Assembly (NCBI RefSeq): GCF_001669775.1
Contig: NZ_LXWK01000017.1
Span: 434,001 to 498,000 of the forward strand
Source of the DNA: Rheinheimera sp. SA_1
GTDB taxonomy: Bacteria; Pseudomonadota; Gammaproteobacteria; Enterobacterales; Alteromonadaceae
DNA length: 64,000 nucleotides
Direction of reading: 5' to 3'
The notes beneath the pieces were generated by a model, which did not search any database, was not told the DNA's origin, and saw only the letters and a list, made by a program, of their open reading frames with translations. Shown in pieces: positions 19,461 through 28,635 of the stretch (its first letter is position 1; every line of letters starts with the position of its first letter). A program made the position numbers and the translations under genes.

Positions 19461-21590
19461 GTGAAAATACTCAGCTACGGATTGCTGGCATTATGGTGCA
19501 GCGCCGCAGTTGCCATGCCAGAACCTGAATTTAATCAATTGCGTCAGACAGTCTTTGCGGCCGCCAGGCAAGACTATCAGAGTGGCGTCAATCTGATTGA
19601 TGACATTTTGCAACAACACCGGCTGCAACTGACGCTGGAACAGCAGATCCGCCTGCTTTATAGCAAAGCTGACTACAGTCACAGTATGAATCAAACCAAT
19701 AATGCTATTGCCATACTGGCACAGGCAAAAGCGTTGAGTCTCGAATCAAGAGATCCGGCCATTTTGTATAGCTACCATAATATTCTGGCCGACATCTTCT
19801 CGAGCCTGGGGTTGTATCAACCTGCGATGCAACACTACCGGCAAGCGCTTGAGAAATCTCAGTTTTTAAACAATATTCATTACACCCGGCAAACCGAAAA
19901 CAATCTGGCGTTGATCCTGATCAAACAACGCCAATTCGCTGAAGCCAGACGTTACCTGGAAAAATTTTATCAACACGGTGTGAACACTGATGATCCGTCG
20001 GTAAAAGCGATTGCGCTGAACAATCTCGGCGAAATAGCATTGGCAGAAGGCAATATCGGCACTGCACGGCAGCTGCACCAACAAGCACTGGCGATGCGGC
20101 TTGAACATAAAGTGACAACTCAGTATTCCTGGTCTTATCTAAATCTGGCCAAAGTAGCCAAAGCAGAACAACAATGGCCCAAAGTCATTGATTTCGCGCG
20201 GCAATGCCTGGAATTACGTGCTGGCAAACTGGATCTGGAGCTCATTGAGCCCGGTTTACTTTTGGCCGAAGCACTCGCTAGTACCGGTTTGATCGACGAA
20301 GCCCAACAACAACTAAAACAAAGTCTGACCATTGCTATCCAGCGCCAACAGGCTGAATGGCAACTTCTCGCCTGGCAACTGCAGGTAGAATTCTATCGCG
20401 AGCAACAGCCGGAACTGGCCCTGCAGGCGATGCAACAGGCGCTAACAGCCCAGCAAAAATTAGCCGAACAACGGTATAACTTGTCGATTGCGCAAAGTGC
20501 GGCCGAATTTGGTTTGCTAAGCAGAGATGCCGAATTACAACAAAGCCGGCGGCAGCACGAATTGACGCAACTGGCGGCGACAGCGCAACAACAAAGGTTA
20601 TGGCTGGCGATTGGCGCTGCGCTGTTGATCTTAGCGCTGACGTTATTTTTTGTGCTGAACATTCGCCGGAAGAACCTGGCGCTGGAACAAAGTCTGAACC
20701 ATTTACAACGCACCCGTAAGCAGTTGGTTGAAGCAGAAAAAATGGCTTCCCTGACCAGTCTGGTGTCGGGAATGGCGCATCAGCTAAATACGCCATTAGG
20801 AATTGTGCTCACGGCCGTCAGTGGCTGTGACGAACAATTGCAGCGACTGCAACAGAAGTTTGAAGCCAAAACCCTGTCAGCCACCGATCTACAGCAAGGT
20901 TTAGCCGAAAACCGCGACATGCTGCAACTGGCCGAGCGCAATACCAATAGAGCAGCCGAGCTGGTGCAACGGTTTAAACAAATTTCCGCCCAGTATGAAC
21001 AGGCCGAACCCGAGCCGCTGGCGCTGCAGTCATACCTCAGTGATTTGATGCAAGGCTTGCTGCTCAGTTTCAACCCGGCAACACCGGTACAATTGCAACT
21101 GAACGGCCCGGATGTGACGATCATCAGTTATCCGGCGCAGCTGAATAAAGTGCTGACGGCGCTCACCGAAAACGCTTTACACCACGGACTGACTGACCTG
21201 CCTCAGCCGCAAATCAGCCTGAGTTGGCAGCTGCGTGAAGCGGCAAACACCGCAGAGAATAAAGTCGTGCTGCAATTTTCCGACAATGGCGATGGCATCC
21301 CGCCGGAGCTGGTCGCCAAAGTCTTCGACCCTTTCTTTAGCACCAAACTCGGCCAGGGCTGCCTGGGTCTTGGCCTGAATATCGTCTTTAATACCCTGCA
21401 AAACCTACAGGGCCAGATAGAACTGGCACAAGCCGAATCCGTTCCTGCCAACCAATCGCCAGCAAACCCCGCGAAAGCAAATCTAGAGAGGGCAATCAAA
21501 ACGCAAGCTGGTTGCAGCTTTGTGATCACCCTGCCTCTGGACATCCGCCACAGCCGCAAACCACAAACCACCGCTGCGGTCGTAGGTTAA
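19461..21590 (+). CDS. TPR-containing sensor histidine kinase
   Basis: 709 residues starting at GTG with no strong Shine-Dalgarno. A signal peptide or N-anchor ends near residue 19. About eight tetratricopeptide-like repeats fill residues 40-370. A transmembrane helix is at about 378-397. A coiled-coil leads to the phosphoacceptor region M-A-H-Q-L-N-T-P (His440) and a HATPase domain with D-N-G-D-G-I-P and G-L-G-L-N-I-V-F. The H-Q-L-N-T-P box is typical of a PAS/TPR-linked subgroup often lacking a dedicated regulator. The signal is unknown, and no response regulator is adjacent. Confidence 0.88.
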   Translation: MKILSYGLLALWCSAAVAMPEPEFNQLRQTVFAAARQDYQSGVNLIDDILQQHRLQLTLEQQIRLLYSKADYSHSMNQTNNAIAILAQAKALSLESRDPAILYSYHNILADIFSSLGLYQPAMQHYRQALEKSQFLNNIHYTRQTENNLALILIKQRQFAEARRYLEKFYQHGVNTDDPSVKAIALNNLGEIALAEGNIGTARQLHQQALAMRLEHKVTTQYSWSYLNLAKVAKAEQQWPKVIDFARQCLELRAGKLDLELIEPGLLLAEALASTGLIDEAQQQLKQSLTIAIQRQQAEWQLLAWQLQVEFYREQQPELALQAMQQALTAQQKLAEQRYNLSIAQSAAEFGLLSRDAELQQSRRQHELTQLAATAQQQRLWLAIGAALLILALTLFFVLNIRRKNLALEQSLNHLQRTRKQLVEAEKMASLTSLVSGMAHQLNTPLGIVLTAVSGCDEQLQRLQQKFEAKTLSATDLQQGLAENRDMLQLAERNTNRAAELVQRFKQISAQYEQAEPEPLALQSYLSDLMQGLLLSFNPATPVQLQLNGPDVTIISYPAQLNKVLTALTENALHHGLTDLPQPQISLSWQLREAANTAENKVVLQFSDNGDGIPPELVAKVFDPFFSTKLGQGCLGLGLNIVFNTLQNLQGQIELAQAESVPANQSPANPAKANLERAIKTQAGCSFVITLPLDIRHSRKPQTTAAVVG

Positions 21591-21704
21591 TCCACCCAGC
21601 CAACGAAACTGCTCAAATTTTGACTCATCAATCACGAAACTACGCAAAGCCAGATTTTGCGGCTGGACAACCACCCCAAGGCACAATACAATGCCCACCG
21701 TCGC

Positions 21705-21783
<79 letters not shown>

Positions 21784-21791
21784 TAAATCAA

Positions 21792-21821
21792 CCACTTAGA
21801 GGAAACTCAAGTGGTTTTTTT
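21792..21821 (+). terminator. Terminator downstream of tRNA-Arg, supplied by element left end
   Basis: A CCACTT...AAGTGG stem with an inner GAG/CTC extension is followed by a T run. A near-identical copy occurs at 33400-33428 at the left end of element B, so it belongs to the element end and not to the host. Confidence 0.75.
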
Positions 21822-21839
21822 ATGCCTGTCACTTTCTCC

Positions 21840-21870
21840 ATGTAGCACCTATGTAGCAGATTTATAGCAG
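21840..21870 (+). repeat. Left arm-type repeats of element A
   Basis: The 20-base ATGTAGCACCTATGTAGCAG at 21840-21859 recurs exactly at 33026-33045 beside the integrase start, and a related TTATAGCAG follows here. Placement at both ends just inside att suggests integrase arm-binding sites. Confidence 0.6.
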
Positions 21871-22772
21871 TTGCTCGCTGAAAACACTGTTCTGGTGCGC
21901 GAAAATAAATTTCTAGTGATTATCCGGTGATGTAACTTTTGATCTCAAGCCCCAATATTGGGACGCAATTGTTTTACAGATAAACGATTCAATTTTAACT
22001 TTTACTGCATGGGAAGTTGTAGGTTTCGGAGCAGCCATGCTATTGGTCAATAGCGTGCCGGTAGTTTCTGATTTCTCACTGCAGTAGTAATTTTGGGTTA
22101 GTGCGCATATTGTTAGCAATTGTATTTGACTGGATTTTTTTGTATCTATTACCACCACAAAGTAACTTAATAAGTGAATTGTAGAAATTAATACCGACCC
22201 CACCAGAGAATTGCGAGTGTCGAGATTAATTTTTCCAGTTACATAAAATTATCAAGTTTATGACAATCCCTGATGCGTAAAGTGTGTTTATTACCCATAC
22301 TCATTTGTTGAATAATAGTTGTTTGATACATCGAATTGTAAAAGCACGTCAAAACCGGTTCCTTTTTAAACGAAGTATATGGCTCGTTTCGGTCTACCGT
22401 CGATGTGAGCTTTTAATGCCTGAGGCCAATAATATTAGCATCATAAATGAGCTATATTCAGGACAGGAAAACATTAATTTCACCTTGAATTAGACTAAAG
22501 AATAAAAAATTTCAAAAGCACCAGCGAGTACTAATTTTTCAATTTAAGTCAGCATTAAAAAACCGTATACAATTTTTGAATTGCACACTAGCTTCGCCTT
22601 AAAAATTAATGTTTAATAAATAGTTCAACTATCTATATTTATTAAAACATAATATCTCACAAGTTTAAAATTAAATTCACTTGCACAAACATATTAATGA
22701 TTAATTTAATATAAAAATCTTGCAAGTCAAATACTTCACAAGTATAAAATACACATCTTCTATTTATAAAAA
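21871..22772. other. AT-rich stretch at left end of element A
   Basis: About 900 bases without a gene I can support. Two short frames exist: 21913-22203 on the minus strand, 96 residues, and 22284-22493 on the plus strand, 69 residues. Neither has a recognisable family or a convincing ribosome site. The region 22500-22770 is very AT-rich and probably includes the transcription end of the macro-domain operon. Confidence 0.35.
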
Positions 22773-23615
22773 CTATATCCATTGTCTTTGTATATTTTCT
22801 AAATCTATTTCCTCAAACCTTGATTCGTGTAAAACCAAATCAATTTCCTTGCATATTTGACGCCTCTTAGTTTCGTCAATGATATATAGTATTATAAATT
22901 GTAGCAATTGGGTAGAAGGCAAACCGACACCTGATAGTCCGCTACCAATTAGTGGAATATTTAGTTTCTCTCCTCCAGTACTATTTCTAGAACGCTCGAA
23001 AAGGCCATTCATAGCATTGATCATTGTTAAAAGATCTGAGCTTGCTTTGAAAGTCTGTAGATTTGTATTACTTAAAGCGAAAAGCAAAAAATTGTGTCCA
23101 TTTGCTACGATTTTAGCTGTGGTGCCGATCGGGTATTTTTTTATCTTCCCTCTCTTTCCTTGCACTGATTCAAAAGGAATGTTCAGAAGGTCATTTGTAA
23201 CGGCTCGATCAAAAGACTCCGGATGACCACCAAAAAATTGTTTTATGACCATTCCATGCAATGAATTTTCTGAAACTGGCTCACCTAGCTCGCTGTCGAA
23301 ATACTCATTGACGGATATAGCTTTATAGCCATGTTGCTTAAAAATATCTCCATAATAGATATTAATTATCGTATCAGTGGCGTTTATTTTTATAGTTACT
23401 CGTCTAGGCTGATGAACTCGGATAATGCCAATTATCACACTAATCACGATGAAAATAAGATGTGTGATGAAACACTGTAAATTCCAACTGGGGTAGAAAA
23501 ATGCGATAGACTCTGTAATTGTCCAAAGAGCACTATAGCACAGAAATATTGACGCAAAGAATCGCCAATAATGGCGCTTTAATCCAAGCAGTATCGATTT
23601 CAAATTTAACACCAT
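22773..23615 (-). CDS. Two-TM macro-domain protein, Thoeris type II ThsA-like effector
   Basis: 280 residues. Two hydrophobic segments at about 16-40 and 46-66 are followed by a cytosolic macro-like domain. That domain contains I-I-N-I-Y-Y-G-D-I-F, a Y-F-D-S-E-L-G region, and N-I-P-L-I-G-S-G-L-S-G-V-G-L-P, the phosphate-loop-like glycine block. TM-macro proteins beside TIR genes are the effectors of type II Thoeris, where a TIR-made ADP-ribose derivative binds the macro domain and the protein damages the membrane. It is last in a three-gene operon, 92 bases after the DUF4062 gene. The family call is from memory of domain architecture; the ligand is inferred. Confidence 0.75.
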   Translation of the reverse strand: MVLNLKSILLGLKRHYWRFFASIFLCYSALWTITESIAFFYPSWNLQCFITHLIFIVISVIIGIIRVHQPRRVTIKINATDTIINIYYGDIFKQHGYKAISVNEYFDSELGEPVSENSLHGMVIKQFFGGHPESFDRAVTNDLLNIPFESVQGKRGKIKKYPIGTTAKIVANGHNFLLFALSNTNLQTFKASSDLLTMINAMNGLFERSRNSTGGEKLNIPLIGSGLSGVGLPSTQLLQFIILYIIDETKRRQICKEIDLVLHESRFEEIDLENIQRQWI

Positions 23616-23707
23616 GATCTATTAATTTCGGGCAGTAGTGGCAGTAAAAGCAACAAAATTATCGTTTGAATTATTCATGAAATAACAAAATCACTCATTC
23701 GTCGCTT

Positions 23708-24706
23708 TTATTTTCTATTGCGTGATATTCTGGGATGCTTTCGCAATTCATTTAAACCAAGAATTTGCCGAATCCTATTTAAATCATTTGTTGCATCTGG
23801 AATGTTTTCAAAAATCTCAACGATACTATGGTCATCACTAGGAATTTTTCCAGTTTTTTCTAGAGACCTAACAAATCCAATACTTGATTTAGCACTAATT
23901 ACTGCATCAATTAGTTCCGACATTGTTAAATTATAGTCATTAGTTAAAAATCGAGCTAAAGGATTGGATTTAATCTTCTCTATTCTATCCAATTCGTTTA
24001 ATCGCTTATCTTCGTTCATGATTATTTTTTCTGACTCACTAGGCGAAACAGCTTTCATCAAAGACTCTAGGTATGTCTTTAAAGTCGAATTTATTTCTCT
24101 TAACCCATCAACTTGGTGGGAAAGTTCGGTGAATTTTTTTTGCTCTGACATTCTTTGCAAAAGATCACGAAACAACCCTGCCCATTGTTGCTTTAACCAG
24201 CTTTCTATATCAGAGAACTTTTCAAATGTTTTAGTTGCGTTATTTCTTGGGAGAGATAGAATTTTTTCAATAAACTTAAAAATATTTACCGAATCAACAT
24301 GAGCATATGAAATATTAATGTTATTTTTATTTCTTAAATATGTTTGATATTCAGAATAGACACTATTTTCAATTAAAATGTATGTGGGCACGTCACGTTT
24401 GTTAGCTTCTTCAAATTCTTTTTTTGTGACGCTCTCATAACGATCAAAAAAATCCTTATCTTGTTTTCTATCTCCTTCACTGACTTCGGAACCATATCTA
24501 CCTCCAACAATTAAAACGAATATGTCGGTATTAGAGATTTCTTTATAGCAAGATTCGTCTAAAGCCATATCTGGAGAGTAAGCAATACTTCCCTTTTCAG
24601 ACAAGACTGTTTCGTAACCTAATGATTCAATAAATATATCCATTGAAGCTCTAACATGCTTCAGATCATAATATGTAGAACTAATGAAAACTCGAGGATT
24701 AGCCAA
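23708..24706 (-). CDS. DUF4062 (TIR-like) domain protein with coiled-coil tail
   Basis: 332 residues. The first ~100 residues match DUF4062: R-V-F-I-S-S-T-Y-Y-D-L, an S-P-D-M-A-L-D-E-S-C-Y stretch, and V-L-I-V-G-G-R-Y-G. This domain is structurally related to TIR/SEFIR and occurs in many predicted defence or signalling proteins. A helical, coiled-coil-prone middle (about 185-240) and an unassigned C-terminal domain follow. It sits between the TIR gene (79 bases upstream) and the TM-macro gene. It may be a second sensor or nucleotide-signal enzyme; I cannot tell whether it is catalytic. Confidence 0.75.
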   Translation of the reverse strand: MANPRVFISSTYYDLKHVRASMDIFIESLGYETVLSEKGSIAYSPDMALDESCYKEISNTDIFVLIVGGRYGSEVSEGDRKQDKDFFDRYESVTKKEFEEANKRDVPTYILIENSVYSEYQTYLRNKNNINISYAHVDSVNIFKFIEKILSLPRNNATKTFEKFSDIESWLKQQWAGLFRDLLQRMSEQKKFTELSHQVDGLREINSTLKTYLESLMKAVSPSESEKIIMNEDKRLNELDRIEKIKSNPLARFLTNDYNLTMSELIDAVISAKSSIGFVRSLEKTGKIPSDDHSIVEIFENIPDATNDLNRIRQILGLNELRKHPRISRNRK

Positions 24707-24785
24707 AGCACACTCCTTTGCTATAAAAATTTAATATTTTGTATAATGCACAAGCCTTAATGAAGTACGCAATTTAAGAACACAG

Positions 24786-25568
24786 TTAGACATCATCGCC
24801 ATCCTTTCTTAAATTCCTTAGGGCTCGTCTAATAAATACAAATGGCACTCCTTTTTCAGAGAGTACTGATGTTATTACCTCTTCAGGTACACCATCATTA
24901 ATTAGTTCGTTTATTAAGTTTCTCGCTTCATCAGGTTCAAGTCTGGGGCGTACATGTTGGCTGTCGCTTCTATGTTGGCTGTCATTTTCAATCATTCGAA
25001 CCCTACGTTCCATAGAACGTGTAGAACTTAATATTTCAAGTAATATGTCATTTTCAGATCGTACCTCGTTTTCTCCGGTTTCCGGAAAATCAGAAAGTAT
25101 GTCTTTAAGTCGCTGATCGAATTGGCTCCAGTAGGTTTCAAATACTTGCTCCAAGATTTTCTCTTTGAGCCTCTGCTCCTTAAGACTGTTATTTAAAGTT
25201 ACAACCAACTGCCATATACTGTCTTTAACAGGAAATGTGTGATTAAACTGTGCAAGAGGATTTCCAACGTCTGTTGGCTGCAGATCAATTAAGAGTGTAC
25301 AAACACGATTAGACGATAAACCCTTGGCTAGGGCACCAGCTTCGAAGAGTATCCATGGTTTATTCTTGTTTTCTTTAGTTAAACATATAATTCCGATGCT
25401 TGTATTTTGGAGCTGATCAGCGATTTCATTGAACCAAAGAGAACCTCGGTCAATGTCTTTTGTTGACATCCATGGAACTGCGGCTTGTATTACACATTGA
25501 AGCCATTCATCCAATAATTCCGCGACCGCTCGACTTCGTTCCCCTGACCAGCTTAAAAATATACGCAT
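24786..25568 (-). CDS. TIR-domain protein, ThsB-like
   Basis: 260 residues. The N-terminal ~130 residues are a TIR domain: M-R-I-F-L-S-W-S-G, a D-I-D-R-G-S-L-W segment, G-I-I-C-L-T-K-E-N, and W-I-L-F-E-A-G-A-L. The Glu76 in the last block is at the position of the NADase catalytic glutamate. The C-terminal half is charged and helical without a known domain. First gene of the operon with the DUF4062 and TM-macro genes. The expected role is making an ADP-ribose-based immune signal from NAD on infection; this is inferred from family and context. Confidence 0.8.
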   Translation of the reverse strand: MRIFLSWSGERSRAVAELLDEWLQCVIQAAVPWMSTKDIDRGSLWFNEIADQLQNTSIGIICLTKENKNKPWILFEAGALAKGLSSNRVCTLLIDLQPTDVGNPLAQFNHTFPVKDSIWQLVVTLNNSLKEQRLKEKILEQVFETYWSQFDQRLKDILSDFPETGENEVRSENDILLEILSSTRSMERRVRMIENDSQHRSDSQHVRPRLEPDEARNLINELINDGVPEEVITSVLSEKGVPFVFIRRALRNLRKDGDDV

Positions 25569-25834
25569 ATATACCTATAACTCCTAATAGGATACTTCAA
25601 CGACAAGATCCCTAAAGTTGCTGCCGCAGTTAAGATTTGTGAAATTTCAGGCTATCCGTTTTTCAAAGTAAGTTCAACAATATATATACTTTAGTTCCTA
25701 TTTTATCATTAATAACTAGGTTGAATGCTCTGCAATACACAACAAATTGACACATGAATAGAACAAAAGTACTTTTAGCTTTGCTTTCGAAAAACCTAAT
25801 TATCGGTCTTTGGCACAAATTTTTTCTAGCATCT
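25569..25834. other. Promoter region of the TIR operon
   Basis: About 265 AT-rich bases between the rep 3' end and the TIR start. No gene was seen. It must hold the TIR-operon promoter. The boundary with the conserved element backbone is at 25835, where similarity to 36117 begins. Confidence 0.4.
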
Positions 25835-25929
25835 GTACAGTTATTTACAGAACTCCAAGTAAAGGCGAAGAGCGGCCTACGGCCTGTTCCAACCGCCACT
25901 GATGCAGGCGGGTAATAATTGACCTTCCT
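25835..25929 (+). repeat. Backbone segment at rep 3' end, repeated in element B
   Basis: About 95 bases covering the rep stop and last codons are nearly identical to 36117-36211. This marks the slot-1/backbone junction in both elements. Confidence 0.85.
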
Positions 25930-27779
25930 GCGTAAAGCAAACCTTTCAACTTGAACGTGATCTGATCATCAAACCAACTGGTTTTGATCAGGCCGGTTTG
26001 CTGGTCGGCTTGAACTTCGTAATAAGGCCGGATTAACAGGTCTTTGCGCTTACAGGACACTCCGCCCATCAATTGCACGTAGCTTTTCCAATCGCCTTTG
26101 TCAGCAGCTAAACGAACTGCTTCAAATTGCTCATCTTTTGAGTTATCAGCTTTTAGACGGCGCAGTTCGCGCCACGGTGTAACCGGCGCACCGCCAATTT
26201 GCTGAAACTGGCGAATCCCCCAACAACTTGCCCATGCTTCAACACGCTGTGCGGCAACAGTGGCATTCCCACCATCAATATCAGCATCAAGCCCTTGGCC
26301 GTCGATATTTTTAGAAATGTATTTAGCTATATAACCGGTGGCAGAACCTTTTTCTAAATCAATATCAACCAGCTTCACGCGGTTTTCCTTGGCTCCTTTT
26401 TCGTCGCCATCTTCTGCCAGCGCATATTTCATCACTACCGCACTAAAAGCAGCAAGTTGCTCTGGTGCCATAAACAACATCATATGCCAGTGCGGTGTGC
26501 CGTCATGTTGTGGCTCTGCAACTCGCATCCCTTGAATGTTTATTTCCTGGCGCGCCAGTTCAGCGCGAATTCTTGCCCAGACTTGGTTTAAATATTGTTG
26601 AGCTTGATAAGGTGTCGCGCCATTCCAGTTTGGGATTCGATCGCCAGAACTGGCGTAGGCACAGTGATATTTAGACGGACATGTCAGCGTAACAAAAGAG
26701 CCAACATGTCCATGCTCTTTGGCAATCTCTTCAATACCACGCATACGGGTCATCAACTCACCTTTACGGATTGTTGGGTTGGATACGTTCTTGTCGGAAA
26801 TTTCTTTTAGTGAATACCGCTGCTGATCTTGGTTAACAATATAAGTTCGTGCCATAAAATCAGCTGAAGCGGCTTTTGCGGCTAAGCGGTTTTTAAGTGT
26901 TAAATCGCTGCAATACTTGCCTGCCCTTTTACTGACTTTACCAAGTAGCCTCATGACTTCTTCAGTTTTGCGTTTCTGGATTCTGCGCAATTGCTTGCGC
27001 CACCAAATTGCATCTTGCATACGTTTCAGGCAGCCGGAAAAGCCGGTCTTTTTTGTGAGTTTTGGCGGTAACAAGCCGAGCTGTTTCATATATGCAGCAC
27101 ATGCATAATATGCGGCTTGGTTCGCCTTCATCCGCACTTGTGCGTTAACGGCATTAATTTCCGAAAAATTTCCGAAATCTCCGGCATTGGTGCGGATTTG
27201 CGCGTTAACGGGTTTCTGAAATATTTTTGGAAATTTCAGAATTTTTTCTGAAACTGATTCAGAAATCGTTTCTGGAATTTCTAAAACTATTTCGGAATTT
27301 TTCGGAACGGTTTCTGAAATAATTTCAGAAACTGAGTTTGAGTTTTCTGAAACCGTCAGTGCATTTCCTGCATGAATTTCAGAAACGAGTGCGGAAATTC
27401 TCTGAAATTCCGGCTGCAATTGAAAACGGGCTATATTGAGTTCACGCAAATACATCCGGTTCATTCGGCGGGAATACTCTTCGGACAAATCGAACCGGCG
27501 TTTCTCGCACATATTAAAGTCACGCAGGAATATCACCGGCAGTATCCGGTCTATTTCAGCCGTCACTAACCGAAGATCGGTATTTGCCTTGACGATATTT
27601 GCTGCTGAACGGTAGTTATTAAACAGTATTATCTGAATGTCATAGGGCAAGCCCTCTAATTTACTACGCAGAAACTTCCGGTCATCTGCATGCAATGACA
27701 GGTAAAAAGCAGAATCAACTTCATCAAGTTGTTGTAGCAAACGCTCTAACTCGGACAGCCTAGGAATAGTCATCAGCAC
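25845..27779 (-). CDS. Phage GPA-type HUH replication endonuclease
   Basis: 644 residues. The HUH motif is H430-W-H432 in G-T-P-H-W-H-M-M-L-F. The relaxase-type tyrosine pair is Y483 and Y487 in G-Y-I-A-K-Y-I-S-K, as in P2 gene A-like rolling-circle initiators. The C-S-P-S-K-Y-H-C segment before the HUH motif also fits. The stretch around residues 130-210 is low in complexity (repeated S-E-I/E-T-V/I-S-E) because the DNA there carries a dense array of TTCNGAA. The gene overlaps the 98-residue upstream gene by 20 bases. It would nick the element origin and start rolling-circle replication. Confidence 0.9.
   Translation of the reverse strand: MLMTIPRLSELERLLQQLDEVDSAFYLSLHADDRKFLRSKLEGLPYDIQIILFNNYRSAANIVKANTDLRLVTAEIDRILPVIFLRDFNMCEKRRFDLSEEYSRRMNRMYLRELNIARFQLQPEFQRISALVSEIHAGNALTVSENSNSVSEIISETVPKNSEIVLEIPETISESVSEKILKFPKIFQKPVNAQIRTNAGDFGNFSEINAVNAQVRMKANQAAYYACAAYMKQLGLLPPKLTKKTGFSGCLKRMQDAIWWRKQLRRIQKRKTEEVMRLLGKVSKRAGKYCSDLTLKNRLAAKAASADFMARTYIVNQDQQRYSLKEISDKNVSNPTIRKGELMTRMRGIEEIAKEHGHVGSFVTLTCPSKYHCAYASSGDRIPNWNGATPYQAQQYLNQVWARIRAELARQEINIQGMRVAEPQHDGTPHWHMMLFMAPEQLAAFSAVVMKYALAEDGDEKGAKENRVKLVDIDLEKGSATGYIAKYISKNIDGQGLDADIDGGNATVAAQRVEAWASCWGIRQFQQIGGAPVTPWRELRRLKADNSKDEQFEAVRLAADKGDWKSYVQLMGGVSCKRKDLLIRPYYEVQADQQTGLIKTSWFDDQITFKLKGLLYAGRSIITRLHQWRLEQAVGRSSPLLGVL
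27158..27384. repeat. Iteron-like TTCNGAA array inside the rep gene, candidate origin
   Basis: I count twelve TTCNGAA heptamers in about 227 bases, many extended to TTTCNGAAA. Two GTTAACG blocks also occur at about 27144 and 27203. The spacing is irregular, so it is not a CRISPR. Phage P2 carries its origin within gene A, making an internal origin plausible. Confidence 0.55.
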
Positions 27780-28056
27780 ACTCCGAGACGGTTAGAAACT
27801 TTGTTCCGGCCGCTACTGAAAGGCGCGTCCAGCGGATGCCAAATAAAAGCACTTCGGTTTGCTGCAAAAGACCATATTGCAACAAGGTATTTAGCGAAGG
27901 CTTTAGACATTTTGCAGGAGCAGTTCCAATGACGACAATTTCACCAAAGCTTCGGCCAACGCTGGTACACCATTCAATGGCATTGTTAGGATCTGCCACA
28001 AACCAATTCAGTAACACTTGCACCATTGGAGATAGTTTTGGATGGCGGATTAGCAT
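27760..28056 (-). CDS. Small element protein between AlpA-like regulator and rep
   Basis: 98 residues from ATG 28056, supported by GGAGTG a few bases upstream. A longer frame to 28110 would overlap the regulator more. I recognise no domain. It overlaps the end of rep's start region by 20 bases and the regulator's stop by a few bases, so the three genes are probably translated together. Likely a replication or copy-control accessory, by position only. Confidence 0.6.
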   Translation of the reverse strand: MLIRHPKLSPMVQVLLNWFVADPNNAIEWCTSVGRSFGEIVVIGTAPAKCLKPSLNTLLQYGLLQQTEVLLFGIRWTRLSVAAGTKFLTVSECADDYS

Positions 28057-28286
28057 AAAGACACTCCGCACTGGCTCAGGTGACTGAACTTCTGCAAGTT
28101 GCTTAACCACAGATCTAAATCATCTTTCAGGTAACGCACTGACCGGCCAATTTTAATAAATGGTGGTGCAGGTGTGCGGTTTTCGCGATTACCTTCCATC
28201 CGCGACTGGCGCAGGAAAGAACGACTCATTCCGATATACTCGGCAGTTTCAATTTCGGATAGGACTTTTTTGCTTGGTGAGTTCAT
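28050..28286 (-). CDS. AlpA/excisionase-like DNA-binding regulator
   Basis: 78 residues with a winged-helix MerR/AlpA-like pattern: S-E-I-E-T-A-E-Y-I-G-M-S-R-S-F-L-R-Q-S-R, then P-P-F-I-K-I-G-R-S-V-R-Y, and D-L-D-L-W-L. Proteins of this type act as excision factors and activators in P4-like satellites. First gene of the regulator/98-residue/rep operon. Confidence 0.8.
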   Translation of the reverse strand: MNSPSKKVLSEIETAEYIGMSRSFLRQSRMEGNRENRTPAPPFIKIGRSVRYLKDDLDLWLSNLQKFSHLSQCGVSLC

Positions 28287-28635
28287 GGGTTATCTCCTGT
28301 ACGTTGATGAACGACGAGATAATCAATGATGAAAAATGGCCGATTAGGATTTTGGTGAATTAATGATGATTCTGGTGAATTTTAATTAGAATTGACGAGA
28401 GCCTTTTTCTAAATTAGTCTATTTACGAACTGGAAACACGCCCCTTGTGGGCTGATAGTAGTATTTACGAAATTTTCAATCTTATTGGAAATTCGGGATT
28501 GGCCTCCGTTACTACTCGATACACGCCGTGGCGGTATAGTGCTTCTTAAATTATTTAGAGATCTACCTTGATGGTGAGCTCTGTCGTTGTGATGTAGCCA
28601 TAAAACACACAACGGCATTAATTTTTGGATTAACT
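28287..28635. other. Divergent promoter region in element A
   Basis: About 350 bases between the AlpA-like gene (minus) and the small nuclease gene (plus). It must hold promoters for both. I could not assign boxes, and no gene is supported. Confidence 0.4.

Noticed and set aside
27158-27384. CRISPR array
   Set aside because: The repeat unit is only seven to nine bases with irregular spacing and lies inside a coding frame.
28409-28618. 69-residue minus-strand gene before the AlpA-like regulator
   Set aside because: Its composition looks non-coding and no ribosome site was found; the region more likely holds divergent promoters.
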